Positions 32,697 through 43,651 of a DNA stretch of 64,000 bases are shown piece after piece; the stretch's first letter is position 1, and every line of letters begins with the position of its first letter. The stretch lies in contig NW_024881567.1 of assembly GCF_019059575.1 (NCBI RefSeq), positions 1,176,309-1,240,308 on the forward strand, written 5' to 3'. Below the pieces are notes generated by a model. That model was not told the origin of the DNA. It did no database searches and saw only the letters and a list, made by a program, of their open reading frames with translations. This stretch comes from Amphibalanus amphitrite (lineage: Eukaryota > Arthropoda > Thecostraca > Balanomorpha > Balanidae). The position numbers and the translations under genes were made by a program.

Positions 32697-33620
32697 GAGA
32701 CCATGTTCGGCCGGAATCGCGATTCGGCGTACGTCGGCACGCACTAGCCACGCGTTTGCTGTCTTTTCGTGGTTTCAAGCGTTCAAACATGTAATGTTGG
32801 TAAACAATATGTAATGTTGGTCACATGCAATATGGTGGGTGTCAAAGTCACGTGAAAATTAGGTCAAGGTCACTGACCTTTAATGACCTTGGTTCACCTT
32901 TTCGAGTTTTACAAACTACATGTTCCTACGACAATTTTTGGAGCTGATTTCAAATTTAGCATTCAGTTTAAAGGGACCCTCCCACCTTCAAAAAAGTTAA
33001 TGAATTGGCATGAAAGTGATGTCGCTCGGTTCAGAAAGAGCGAAAACGAATATCTACCAAATTTCACAGGAAAATATTCACCGGTTTTCAAGATATTAGA
33101 CTCTTACTTTTGTTTACTTTTTGGGATCTCCGCTGTTCCTAGCGACTTTATTTGAAAGTGCGGCATTTGTTGCGCGCAAAGCAGCATATACCACCGCGTG
33201 CTACAAAACGTTTTAGTCAAACATTTAAAAATCGTTAGATATCTGCGCTGACGTCACACATTCAGAGGGGTATTCCTATGCATTAGCCCCCCTGAATCAA
33301 AATGCTGCAATTTTGAAATTCAATATTTCCGATTTAAGGCATTTCTCGATGTTGTGAGTGCCGAAACCGGTAATTGTGAGCCAGGGACCCCATTTTGGCT
33401 ATCTCAACTCAAATCTAATGTTAAGGTGGGAGGGTCCCTTTAACATTTAAGAAGTTATAGTTTTAGTGCCTTCGTATTGTTCGTAACATGTTACGACGCC
33501 ATCAGTGGTGGTTGACACCTACTATGGATAAGCGGGAGGACACCCACTGGTTGACCTGACCTGACCTGACCCGACCTGGCCTAAATGCATGAAAACATCA
33601 GCTGTGATCAAAACAAACAT
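32697..33620 (+). repeat. dispersed repeat, copy 2, interrupted by MITE
   Basis: Same start (CGAGACCATGTTCGGCCGG-like) and end (CTGACCTGACCTGACCCG, CCTAAATGCAT) as 2,285-2,700, with a 468-bp TTAA MITE in the middle. Confidence 0.7.
32972..33439. mobile_element. TTAA MITE, copy 2 of AGGGACCCTCCCACCTT family
   Basis: TTAA at 32,968-32,971 and 33,440-33,443. Inverted termini AGGGACCCTCCCACCTT, perfect over 17 bp except for flanking drift. 468 bp. The paralogous empty site at about 2,540 confirms insertion. Confidence 0.85.
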
Positions 33621-33872
33621 GACATTCCTGATAAATGACCCGTAGAACTCGCAACAACCTCAATTTACGAAGTTGAACTAAACATATCAAAAGTGTTCTC
33701 AGCGCTCTTGCATGTCTCTACCAAAGCAAAGGTTACTGTCAAAATGTTGTGGAGGGCTACCATGACCTGAAATAACCCCAGGACATAAGTAGAAGTCACA
33801 GGTACAATTTCCCGATTAAATTTGTCACGTTTCCCTGCTACCCGTGTCCCGTTATTTGAGTGCATTGTTTAG

Positions 33873-34820
33873 TAGGGGAAGGTGGGGTAAGACGGCCCAG
33901 CGGGGCAAGACGGACCACCAGCCCTCCCGGCTGAACCGCTGCTGGTATCTACTGCTTTATGCACTCACTATGTTTGTTTTCCTTCGTAACAATGGCCACC
34001 TTGAGCTCATGCTGCTAGGATGCATAGCTTTTGAGTTATTGAGAAAAATGTTGTTTTTCGTCAAACCGATCTAATATAAGAGGTCTACGGGTGATTCAAG
34101 TACGGTGCCTTTCTTGCATGATAAGTTTCTATTTTGCACTTAACTGTGAAGAACAAAGTTATAAACTTAGTTATAGTCACACTTTAGGAAAGGCAAGGTT
34201 TTGCAATGTTGAGCTATTTGACATATACGTCATGATAATGACAGAATTTAGATTTGGGGCAAGACGGACCACTGTGGTCCATCTTACCCTGCGGTGGTCC
34301 ATTGTACCCTGCATATGGAAAGTTCTTTTCCAAAACATTGACACAAGTTTAAGTAAGCTAATTTTTCAGGAAGGAGTCTTTGTTGCATGAGAGCGATGCA
34401 TGCAAGTGCTCAGTTAGCATGCATTCATGCCAAACGACAATCAACACATATGTTCCCAGCTTTTAGATGCACTTCCATCACACATGAGTAAAGAATAAAG
34501 GTTCATTTTGTTATTTTACCATTCTGGTTACTTTTTCTTACAAGAGTACAGAGCAGAAGTGTAACACACATGAACGGATAGCAGGCACTGCTGGATGGTC
34601 CGTCTTACCCCACGTTTTTTCTTGTCTGAGTTTTTGACATGTCCTTCTTTAAGAGCATCCACCACCTAGATGTCTTTAATTTGAAATTTAGTCTTTACAC
34701 ATATCAACAGAGGAAGGATTGAGCATTCCGAAGACTATAAATAATATGAATTACGAGAGCAGTGTAGCAAGGTATGCGGCCTCAAACCTTAGCTGGTCCG
34801 TCTTACCCCACCTTCCCCTA
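33873..34820. mobile_element. TIR element (TAGGGGAAGGTGGGG ends)
   Basis: Left TAGGGGAAGGTGGGGTAAGA and right the complement, 948 bp. A TGTTTA direct repeat lies next to both ends (33,866-33,871; 34,821-34,826). Subterminal copies of GCAAGACGGACCAC, and an internal pair GACGGACCAC/GTGGTCCATC at 34,264-34,283 forming a palindrome. Non-coding. Related ends bound 8,433-16,412. Confidence 0.75.
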
Positions 34821-34826
34821 TGTTTA

Positions 34827-35293
34827 TATGAGTTTCGTGCAACAGAAGCGCAGTTTAATTGTCTCCCATTGACTTACCTATAATAGAAAGGTCGCAAAAT
34901 TAACAGAACCCTAGGTCAGTGACAGTGAAATTCCAAGGTAGAGGTACAGCCCACCGCTAAAGTAATGTAGGGTTTTACCAATCTCAACGGTTGGCTTTGA
35001 CTGGCGATTGTTTAATGCGGAGTGATCGAAAAGAAGATGTCAATAGCTAAAGTTGCAGCTGCAAGGGTGACGATACATATAAGCTACAAAGTTTCATTGT
35101 AGTCTGGTTAATCGTTCATAAGCTTCAGAAGCAGAACATACCCATGACTGAAACCCCACATTACTTCTGCTGTGGACTGTACTTTACGTATATGTGGTGC
35201 TCTTAGTAATCGCTGCCAACGTTTTAGACCGATTGTTCAGTCTGTGTAGCTATGACGGGCACTATAACTTTTTCCTAAGGTAAGGTCACTTGG
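34827..35293. other. no gene recognised
   Basis: Non-coding sequence between the TIR element and inverted arm 2; no ORF or repeat recognised. Confidence 0.3.
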
Positions 35294-36165
35294 ACGTAAC
35301 CTGATGACCTAACCTTGAGTGACCAAAGTCTGAAAGTTACGCAGCATGTGTGAAAAACATGTATTAAAAAGTGTGCCAAAAACGGCGGCGCTACACAACG
35401 CCGTTTTCAAGATATTTACATAAATCCACATGGGGTGTCCAAGCGTCCCCACCGCCCGGCGCGGACAATTTTTGCACGTGCAGAGCGCACCTTCGGGGTC
35501 CACCAGGAGATGGATATGCTCAATAACTATGCTAGAATGCATTCTGGGTGGCCTGTGTAAATTTGGCACTTTGAGCCTGCCAGCGCTAAGCATATGTGAC
35601 ACAAAGTGCAACATCAAAAGGTTTGCACGTGCACAGCACGTGCACCATGTACCCCAGCACGCCTATTTGTACAGCACCTTAAAGCGCGTCAGTAGTGTCA
35701 GTGTGCCAAATTTGGTGTGCCTAGGTCAAGGTTTTCCGGAATCGGAGGATGCCTCCTCAAAACATGTTTTTTGCCCCGGGCGCGTGCATTCCGCACCCCC
35801 TGCTGCCGAGCATACCATATGTTAATGGTCAAACACCGAGACATGTGACCTGTGAATTTCGCACCTGTGCCGCCCACCGTTTAATTTGGAGCGTCGCTTT
35901 AAGGTTTTTGCCCCTCCTGACTTTGTCGGCACGTGGCACGCGCCACGTGACACCGAATGACCTGTGACATGCATCATCACCTGCCTCAAAGCATTAGCCG
36001 TCGAACGGTACCACCAGCATCTCGATCCGATCATCCGTTTAGACGCAATTCCAACTGTATTGGCTCGATGACCTTTCAGAGCACGGGTTTTTGACAACGT
36101 AAGATGGCGCCTTGTCGGCTTCACCTGAAGGGAGGTGGTTGCGGGTCCAGTTTATTTATACGTCC
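35294..36165. repeat. inverted duplication, arm 2
   Basis: Complement of 31,456-32,350. Followed within 140 bp by the second hammerhead-bearing Penelope end, whereas arm 1 (read on its own strand) is followed by the Penelope ORF and then a hammerhead. Both arms therefore precede a Penelope end in the same relative order. Confidence 0.75.
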
Positions 36166-36301
36166 GTGGCTGGGACATACATGACCAGCTGGGAGAGAAT
36201 CTGTTCCAAAAACCACGTTACCTTATCGAGAGGACCCCCACATGCGGACACAATGGGGCGGAGGGGCACCCCGCTCTTGCACCCCCTAAAGTTGTATGTG
36301 T

Positions 36302-36337
36302 GTACTCTGATGATGCCGCAAGGCGAAATATCAGTAT
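36302..36337 (+). ncRNA. hammerhead ribozyme motif in Penelope end, copy 2
   Basis: Stem I GTACT (36,302-36,306) with AGTAT (36,333-36,337), core CTGATGA (36,307-36,313), stem II GCC-GCAA-GGC, GAAATATC (36,325-36,332). All invariant hammerhead positions are present. Lies about 70 bp before the outer end of the composite insertion. Confidence 0.75.
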
Positions 36338-36408
36338 TATTTCAATATATTCAATTTTGTGCATTATTTGAAGATTAATATGAGCAAAGGCTACTACTTC
36401 TCGTATTA

Positions 36409-36539
36409 CTCCGAGGAATTCGTTTCTACAAATAGTGAGTGAGCTTGATATATTTTTGCAAGGAGTTCTGCTTCAGTTAAAGGAATTCCTTCGCTTTTCT
36501 TTTTGAATATTTTACTGTCTCACCTCTGATCATCATTAA
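36409..36539 (-). pseudogene. LINE segment 4: linker between endonuclease and RT
   Basis: Minus strand MMIRGETVKYSKRK, then (after a small shift) KSEGIPLTEAELLAKIYQ and AHSLFVETNSSE. Joins segment 3 at FYETLL/MMIRG and segment 5 at NSSE/HALSV. Not callable as an ORF alone. Confidence 0.8.
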
Positions 36540-37320
36540 AGGGACAGTATCATCGAAAAAAATCCATGTATGGAGCTGATTTTTTTTTTACTAGCATTTC
36601 TTATTTTTCTGAATCAGAAAAACATAGTTTGAGGACCGAACTCGGTGAAAAATATTGCAACCACATTTCATTTTCATGATTCATTTTCATGAGCGAACCA
36701 CCACTATACAAGCATGGCCGCCAGTTTGGAAGCATGCAAAATTACTACAGAACTGGCGCAGATAATACATTATTGACGCTACGCTTACGCGGTCGTTCTT
36801 CTGATTGAGTTGTCCTTAGGGAGAGGTAGCCTTAGGTATTGCCTATAAAAATATAACGTGACAATTGGAGGGAGTGACAATTGGACGTGACAATTGACAA
36901 TGGGAGAAAATATCACGTGACAATCACGTGATAAACGTCATACATTGGAGGGAGATTGTGATTCAAGCTGGAGGAATTCCGTTGTTGAGCCGCTAGAATC
37001 CGAAGGAAACAGCGGAAATTGCCTACGACTATTTAATGAATTTAACGGTGATGAATAAGTGCGAAAAACGTTTTGGCTTTATAAAATTTGATGAAATGAC
37101 CAGGGTAAAAGTTTTATTACTGGCGGTCAATCCAAAACGGCGCAAACATTTAAACAGTGAAGATAGTGAAGCACGATTCAAAGTGTGGTACACCTTTCGT
37201 ACTTTGAGCGGCGATAGCGGGATAACGGTGTGGAGCTTCGAGGATCGGTCTTCAGTTCCCGGACCAGAAAGGTGGGGCCTATGCAATGTCAAATTTCATC
37301 AAAATGGTGATACTGTCCCT
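36540..37320. mobile_element. TTAA MITE with AGGGACAGTATCA termini
   Basis: TTAA at 36,536-36,539 and 37,321-37,324; 13-bp inverted ends AGGGACAGTATCA; 781 bp. Directly adjoins the next MITE with one shared TTAA. A 143-codon open frame (37,036-37,467) runs across the boundary and is probably accidental. Confidence 0.82.
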
Positions 37321-37324
37321 TTAA

Positions 37325-38000
37325 AGGTAGACTGCCACCTTTTTTCCACAAAACGGTTTTCACTAGAGCTGAGCCACCTATGTCCCAGACTGAAGTCGGT
37401 TTTCCGAAATTCGAACCCGTTTGCCAGAAATCGGAGACCAAAGTTCAGTTTGATGCCATTTTTTTAGTCCAAGAAAACCGACATCTCTACTGTTTATCAA
37501 TAACTTTGAAACATGAATTTTCTTATCTTTTGGTAAATATATGTCAAAACTTTGATTGTTTCGAGATCAGAGAAGAATTTTGGAGTGTCAAAATAAAAGT
37601 TAAACCTATATATTCAGTAGTTCATTTTTTCCAAAAAAGTGTGGGAAATGGGGTTTAACATGGGCCAGACCCATTCCAAATGAGCCATGATTTTTAAATG
37701 TTTTACGAGCTTAAATGCAAAATAAATTAAACATGGCCAATTTCTTATGAAATCATATATTAGTAAATCATAAAATACCTTACTTTTTCAAATAAAATGT
37801 AATAATCTTATGACCTTGAAGTCTAGTGATGTGTAAACATTGTCGCTAGACATTAACCGATTGATAATTGTATGATAATCGACAATTTTTTCGCGATTCA
37901 CGTGATGATACTTTGTCAGGTGAATTCTAAAATTTTGTTTTGTCCAGGGAATAAATCATAGGCCGATCTGAGAAAACTTTTTGAAGGTGGCAGTCTTCCT
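37325..38000. mobile_element. TTAA MITE with AGGTAGACTGCCACCTT termini
   Basis: TTAA at 37,321-37,324 (shared) and 38,001-38,004. Left AGGTAGACTGCCACCTT; right inverted AGGAAGACTGCCACCTT. 676 bp, AT-rich, non-coding. Confidence 0.82.
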
Positions 38001-38170
38001 TTAAAAGTGTTTCATAAAATAAACCATCGTTTACCTGAAATTGAACCGCGCTGTAATTTTGTGCGTCTCTTAAGAATGCTTTCGTATACAACGGTGGGGC
38101 GTACTGTTCTATGGTGTTTTCAATACACTCGTGAACTAATTTAATGTAATTATCGTCATTGAGTAGCGAA
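38001..38170 (-). pseudogene. LINE segment 3
   Basis: Minus strand LLNDDNYIKLVHECIENTIE, then QYAPPLYTKAF and VNDGLFYETLL. Continues WKFNDS of segment 2. A conserved linker region of L1/Tx1 ORF2. Confidence 0.85.
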
Positions 38171-39240
38171 CAGGGGCGGCGGATTCGGGGGGGCAGGGGG
38201 GGCAGCTGCCCCCCCTGGCAAAATCGTGGGGGGGCAAAAGTATCTTTTTGCCCCCCCATAATTTGTGACAAAGCTTAGACAAGAAACCATATACCTGATG
38301 ATTTTGTTCGACCATCTGAAGATGTAACCAGATGCCCATATACTTTATCATCATATACTATCATATACTTTATCAAAAGCCTAGTAGTACGTTGGCTTTT
38401 TAAATGGCAAGCGTTCGCGTTCAATTGAAGTTTTCCTCTCTTCAACCTAGTTTTGGAGGCATTGTAAGCGTCAACGTGACGTAGCGGCAACCCCCTTCAG
38501 TGACCGCTTACAGGGGCGACGGATGCGGGGTGGCAGAGGAGGCATCGTCCCCTAAGAAACTCTTGGAGGAGGGGCAAACGTATATTCTTGCCCCTCCATA
38601 ATTTGTGCCCTAAACATGTGGAAAATTTCCATAACCTGATATTGCAGCTATGCGCTCCTACAGTTTGTTCAACGGTGCCTTTTGAATATGTGTAAATGCT
38701 AACCATTTCCGCTTTATATCATTTTTTGTCTTTTTAGATTCGATTTAGATATTTTAAGTGTGCAAGAGACGCAACTCATACCTTCAGTGGTCGTTTGCCG
38801 CTATTTTGTACCTACATAAATGCCAAATCGCTAGCGAGCGGAGACGGAAGGGCTAGACATTCGCTTGCGGGTAGTTAGGAGTAGGACTGATGAGCGCTCA
38901 TAATAAGCCACTCATCTTATTTTTTTTCAAGCGGAACAGTTTCCAGCGCATAAAATGGTAAACGCCAAGGTCGTACACATTGACCACATTGACCAATGCA
39001 CGGTATGGTATGACACCCAAAGGCCAGTCATCAGAGATCTACTTTGGGCATTCGGAGGCTTGTGTGGGGCCAGTGTAAAAACTGGATGTTCACAGTTCAG
39101 TATCCGCTTTATTTCAGTTTCACTATTAAAAAAGTAAAAATTAATGATGGAAACTCTTGAGGGTTAGGGCACTGATCATTAGTGGGCCCCCCTCTGTCTA
39201 AAGGCTGGCTATACATAGAATAAAGAGCATCAAACACGAA

Positions 39241-39394
39241 CAGTAGCGGCGGAACACCTTCAATTAAGGGGGGCGGGGGGCACTGCCGACTTTTGGTCCA
39301 ATTCTTTCCATGCAACGCCCATAGGGCTAACGTTAAAATGCCAAAATCAAAGGGGGCACGGTGCCCCGGTGCCCTCCCCGTTCCGCCGCCTATG
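39241..39394. mobile_element. 154-bp miniature hAT
   Basis: Ends CAGTAGCGGCGGAACACC and, inverted, CATAGGCGGCGGAACGGGG; perfect 8-bp duplication AACACGAA (39,233-39,240; 39,395-39,402). Inside the larger hAT. Confidence 0.85.
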
Positions 39395-40302
39395 AACACG
39401 AAAGCAAATTCTAAGACATTTGGGAAAATGAGTATGCCCCGCAGCGTCCGATAACTACCACCTTCCAGTGGGTCAAGCCAACGGGGCCCAAGTCTATAAT
39501 GGCACTTAACGATAGCACTAACCTTGTTTCACTTTTCGTTGAAGTCTGTTCCGAATGGTTTCGGCCACAGACTGGCTGCACTGAGGTCGTTTGGTATGTG
39601 CAACTGTAATTAAAGCCACCTGAGGCGCCCTGACACCAGGCTGAAGCTGGGTTGGAAATGCTTCGTCTTTGCAGATATCACTGACCACTGATTCTCGAGT
39701 GCCTGAACCGGTAATGTCGTGGCAAAATTTGGTGTGATAATTTGGACCTTACCGCAGTCAGCACACCCTAAAGCCCTAATAAAGAAACGCCCCACCCAGA
39801 GCTTCTGGATTCTCGTTCCAGTCCACCGTTCCTTCACCTCAGCCCGCCGCCGCGCTCCCTCACCCTCCGTTCCCAGCTTGACGAGCGTTTGGGCCTTAGT
39901 TAAGCCCTGCTGTAGGCTTACTGTATAAACCCATCGAGACAGCCCGTCTCGGTGAGCTTATTTGGCGAACTACTGCCTTGGGGAGGGTATCTGGCGGATC
40001 GCTGTCCCAATAGGTTTAGATGTGACCGACTGTCTCTGAATGTTTGAGCGGTCTCCTCCCGCTGTGAGTTAGTTTCAGTTGATATCTGTCTCAGAAATAC
40101 TTTTTAATGGAAGGTTAAACGGAAATCGAACGTAAAATGAACAGAGGAAACGGTAACGAGTTACCTCATTGAAGAATAGCGCTCGCCTACTTCAAAAGGT
40201 TTGGCACCGTTCTTCAACATCTGATATGCGATCGGGTTATGGCACAATTTTTCCTATTTGAGCTTTTTTCTAATACAGCAATACGAAAAGCGTTACATCG
40301 TC

Positions 40303-40563
40303 CACTGGCGGATCCAGAGAGCGGGCATTTAAAGCAAATATTAACTCCCCTCCCCCTGGCCCCTGCATCGCCCGAAATAGACAAAACGTACCTTATGTTT
40401 CCTAATAATAACACTTTTATCAGGATTTTTTTTTTTTTGCTTTATACTGTTCAGCATTATAAAGTAAGGAATCGAAATCCGAGGAGTTTTTGGATTTTGG
40501 ACACTTTTTTGGGGGGGGTATGTCCCCTACAGCGTCGAAAACGTCTTTCTGGATCCGCCTATG
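40303..40563. mobile_element. 261-bp miniature hAT
   Basis: Ends CACTGGCGGATCCAGA and, inverted, CATAGGCGGATCCAGA; target duplication ACATCGTC/ACATCATC (one mismatch). Confidence 0.8.
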
Positions 40564-40620
40564 ACATCATCTCGACTGGGATCTTGCCCCCCCACGCCAA
40601 AATCGAATCCGCCGCCACTG

Positions 40621-40693
40621 GTAGCGAATCATTAAATTTCCACAGTCCCGGACCTGGCTTTGACGCACCTATTACTAAACTCATTGACACCAT
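40621..40693 (-). pseudogene. LINE segment 2
   Basis: Only 73 bp between two insertions; minus strand VSMSLVIGASKPGPGLWKFN. The GPGLWKFN motif is diagnostic of L1/Tx1 ORF2 just after the endonuclease domain. Confidence 0.85.
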
Positions 40694-42968
40694 TGTGACA
40701 CATTGTGGCGCAAGGTAAATTGGGACGCAGTGTGTCTGGACCTTCTGCGGGCGGACTGGAATGCTGTCTATGACTCAGTCTCGATTGACGACAAAGTGAG
40801 TGCTTTTCTGGCCATCTGGTGGAGCGTACTTGACGTGCACTGTCCTGTGAAGCGTGTCACACCTCGCCGGCCCCACTGCCCGTGGCTGGAGGACTGCCCG
40901 GAGCTGCGGGAGTTAATGAGTAGGCGAGACGCAGCGTACCGCGTGTGGCGCCGCTCTCGGACGGACACGGACAGGGACGAGTATCGGAGACTGAGGAACT
41001 GTGTGAAAAGTGGACTGATCAAGTGCAAGCGCGACTTTTTAGCCAGTGACATGCTTTCCGATCGCCGAGCCTTTTGGCGCAAACATCAGGGATTTCGCTT
41101 TCCGTCCTTCCCGTGGTGGAGCTGGTGCTTGCGAGGGGGTACCACTGGGTCAAGAGGACACTTTTAACGCCCATTTCGCAGCTGTTGGGCCTCGAATCGC
41201 TGCTGAGCTGTCCGCCAGTGACCCCTTCCCACTCCCGCCGCGGCCGCCGTGTGTTACGTCGGCGGGGCTGCGTCTGCAGCCTGCCACGCTGCCGGAGCTG
41301 TCGCTGGCTCTGAGCCGGTTGTCTTCGTCCCGCGCAGTCGGGCATGATGGTGTACCGCTGCAGGCTATAAGATCGTGTTTTACTGTCATAGGCTCTCATA
41401 TTTTACACATTGTGAACGCGTCCATCATTTCTTGTACTTTTCCCGACACATGGAAGCTCGCTACAGTCGTGCCTTTGCACAAGTCCGGTGCCAAAGATCT
41501 ACCAGGCAATTTTAGGCCAATCTCTATTTTACCTGTGTTATCAAAAGTGTGTGAAAAAATTGTTTGTACTCAGCTGTCATCTTATCTCGCTCGCTGTCAC
41601 CTTTTAGCTCCGTCACAGTATGCTTACCGATCTAGACACTCAACGGAGGACGCGCTGATCGACGCGGTAGAGTGGATGACGCGGCGTGTCGACGATGGCG
41701 ATGTTGTCGCCGTCACGTCCATCGACTTGAGCCGGGCGTTTGACAGTGTTGACCATGACGTTCTGCTTAGAAAGCTGTGCTGGTATGGTATTGATCCTAG
41801 ATGGTTTCGTAGCTACCTGACTGGTCGACGGCAGGTGGTGAGAGGTGGTTCCTTGTCCTTGCCTCTTTCCCATGGGGTTCCGCAAGGTTCCCTAGTCGGT
41901 CCCATCCTCTTCAGCATCTTCACAAATGACCTTCCATCCTATCTTCCTCACGGTCGCCTCATCTCCTACGCCGACGACACCCAATTACTTGACTCGGCCC
42001 GTCCTAAAGATCTATCCATCCTTAAATCCCGACAGGAGGATACCCTCCGTGCTGTCCTCTCCTACTTCACATCCAACTCCTTAAAAATGAACCCATCCAA
42101 GACCACTCTGCTCCTTGTCGGCACTGCCCAAAACCTTAAGAAAACCTCATCCTTCCACCTTAACCTGTCAGGCTACTTACTAACACCCTCGCCATTTGTG
42201 AAGATGCTGGGAGTGACCCTAGACCCCACCTTATCCTGGGAAAAGCACATCTCCAACGTTGTCAAAAAGTGCAATTCCATCCTTATATGTCTGTATAAAA
42301 TTCGCCATCATCTCAGTCCCGACATCCTCAAGCTCCTTATCCAGTGTCATACCTTTCCTCACATCCTGTACTGCCTCTCTGTCTGGGGTGGCGCCGCTGC
42401 ATGCCACCTTCACCGTGTGCAGAAGGCGATGAATTTTGGTGCGAGGGTTGTCTCTGGCGTGCCCAGGCATCACCATGTATCGCCGATCCTAGCTGCGCTG
42501 GGCTGGTGTGACGTGCGCGAGCTGGTTGAGCGCCGTGACTGCCTCGGCGTCTACAGGGCGCTGAGGGACCCGCACGCTCCCGCGGCGATCCGCTCCCTGT
42601 TCGTCCCTCGTACAGCGGTTTCCCGGCGCAGCACCCGGTCGACTGAGGCGGGCGCTCTCGAGCTGCCTCCATACCGCCTGTCCGCGTCGCGCCGCGCGTT
42701 TTCTTACCGAGCGGCCGCGGCGTGGAACCGCCTGTCGCCGGCTGTCACCGGCTCTGTAACCCGCGCCGAGTTTCTGCGCCGGCTATCGAACTAGTCGAGG
42801 GTCTGGTTTGTCCGACTTTGGACCGTGTTTTTATATACCCATCTCTTGATTGTGATTTACTGTGATATTGACTGTGTCATGTTTTTATCTATGTACTCTG
42901 ACTCGGACTAAATATTAAGCCACTATGTGGAAATGTCCTCAATACACCGAACTTGAAACTTGAACTTG
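40694..42968 (+). mobile_element. CR1/Jockey-type LINE, 5'-truncated, with 8-bp target duplication
   Basis: Flanked by GACACCAT (40,686-40,693; 42,969-42,976). Opposite orientation to its LINE host. The 3' end carries short tandem TTGAAAC/TTGAACT repeats without poly-A, as in CR1-like elements. The coding part ends at 42,794, followed by a 174-bp 3' UTR. The long intact RT frame marks it as one of the youngest insertions here. Confidence 0.85.
40703..42794 (+). pseudogene. CR1/Jockey-like reverse transcriptase (one frameshift)
   Basis: First frame 40,703-about 41,120 (linker upstream of RT: WRSRTDTDRDEYRRLRN-like and DRRAFWRKHQGF), then a shift into a 582-codon frame ending TAG/stop at 42,794. 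RT signatures: NFRPISILPVLSKVCEK, motif A SIDLSRAFDSVDHDVL (Asp about 227), motif B HGVPQGSLVGPILF, motif C SYADDTQL (about 308), and the C-terminal SYRAAAAWNRLSP typical of CR1/Jockey proteins. The endonuclease is absent (5' truncation). Catalytic residues are intact; the frameshift inactivates it. Confidence 0.88.
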
Positions 42969-42976
42969 GACACCAT

Positions 42977-43651
42977 GTTATGATCCGTTCTATAGCCGGG
43001 ACTAATCTCTACGTCTGAGCACTGATTGGACAAGTGTTCGCTTATATATAGCATGTCCATTGTCCAGTCTTGCACCTTTACTTAAATTTGGGTTGTGCCA
43101 TGTGTAATCCTGAGAATTTTTGTTTTCAGATCTCCAGACGTCAAGCAAGTTGAATTTTTCGCAGACAATCATAAATTTTCTTTTAGCCCGAATGTTATTC
43201 TCGCACACGTAACCGTAACAATCTTTATTGAAATCTATAACGAAGTTAAAGTCTCCGCCGATGACACAATTTTCAGAATTCGTCTGTTCTAGTATGCTCT
43301 CTATTTCACTATAAAACTTTAGATCATCTTGGTTAGGACCATATATGCTTCCTAATAAGTAACTCTCCAAGCCGATCTTACATTCTACAATACGTAGTTA
43401 CCATTTCTGTTTGTGTGTTTATTTATGATCTCGTGTCCTATCCTGTTGCTTATAAGAATGAAAGATCCTCTGCTATTGTCTGTATGAAACGAGTGATGCG
43501 CTTTTCCTTTCCATAGGGTGTTAAATGCAGATATTTTTCGTTCTGTTAAATGTGTATCCTGAAGGAATATTATGTCACATTTCAAACTTCTTATAAAGTT
43601 CATTACATCTCTGCGCTTATGTTTGGACCCGAGTCCTCTTGTGAAGAACAA
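42977..43651 (-). pseudogene. LINE segment 1: APE-type endonuclease domain
   Basis: Minus strand: RGLGSKHKRRDV, DIIFLQDTHL (usual QETH has Asp for Glu), LISNRIGHEI, then after a shift YLLGSIYGPNQDDL, GGDFNFVID, LLDVWR, DYTWHNP, a shift at about 43,062, and LYISEHL...GYRTDHNMVS (the SDH-type motif reads TDH). These are the ordered motifs of the apurinic-type endonuclease that nicks target DNA. Begins close to the natural domain start. Confidence 0.87.

Larger units (their letters stand above)
25645..36408. mobile_element. 10.8-kb Penelope/Helitron composite insertion in the LINE
   Basis: Bounded by a 13-bp direct repeat CTCCGAGGAATTC (25,632-25,644; 36,409-36,421), and the LINE frame ...FVETNSSE/HALSVERL is restored across it. 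The right edge is the end of a Penelope-type ribozyme segment (CTTCTCGTATTA). Contents in order: Helitron dimer, Penelope 3' end with hammerhead, TTAA element, Penelope ORF, inverted-repeat unit, repeat arm 1, other repeats, arm 2, second hammerhead end. Confidence 0.7.
38171..40620. mobile_element. hAT element with GTAGCGAA target duplication
   Basis: Left CAGGGGCGGCGGATTCG, right inverted CAGTGGCGGCGGATTCG; 8-bp duplication GTAGCGAA (38,163-38,170; 40,621-40,628). 2,450 bp with no recognisable transposase. A second, related left end (CAGGGGCGACGGATGCGGGG) at 38,510 suggests a nested or tandem copy. Contains two complete miniature hATs (39,241-39,394; 40,303-40,563). Confidence 0.87.

Noticed and set aside
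37036-37467. 143-codon frame
   Set aside because: Crosses the boundary of two adjacent MITEs sharing a TTAA; cannot be one gene.
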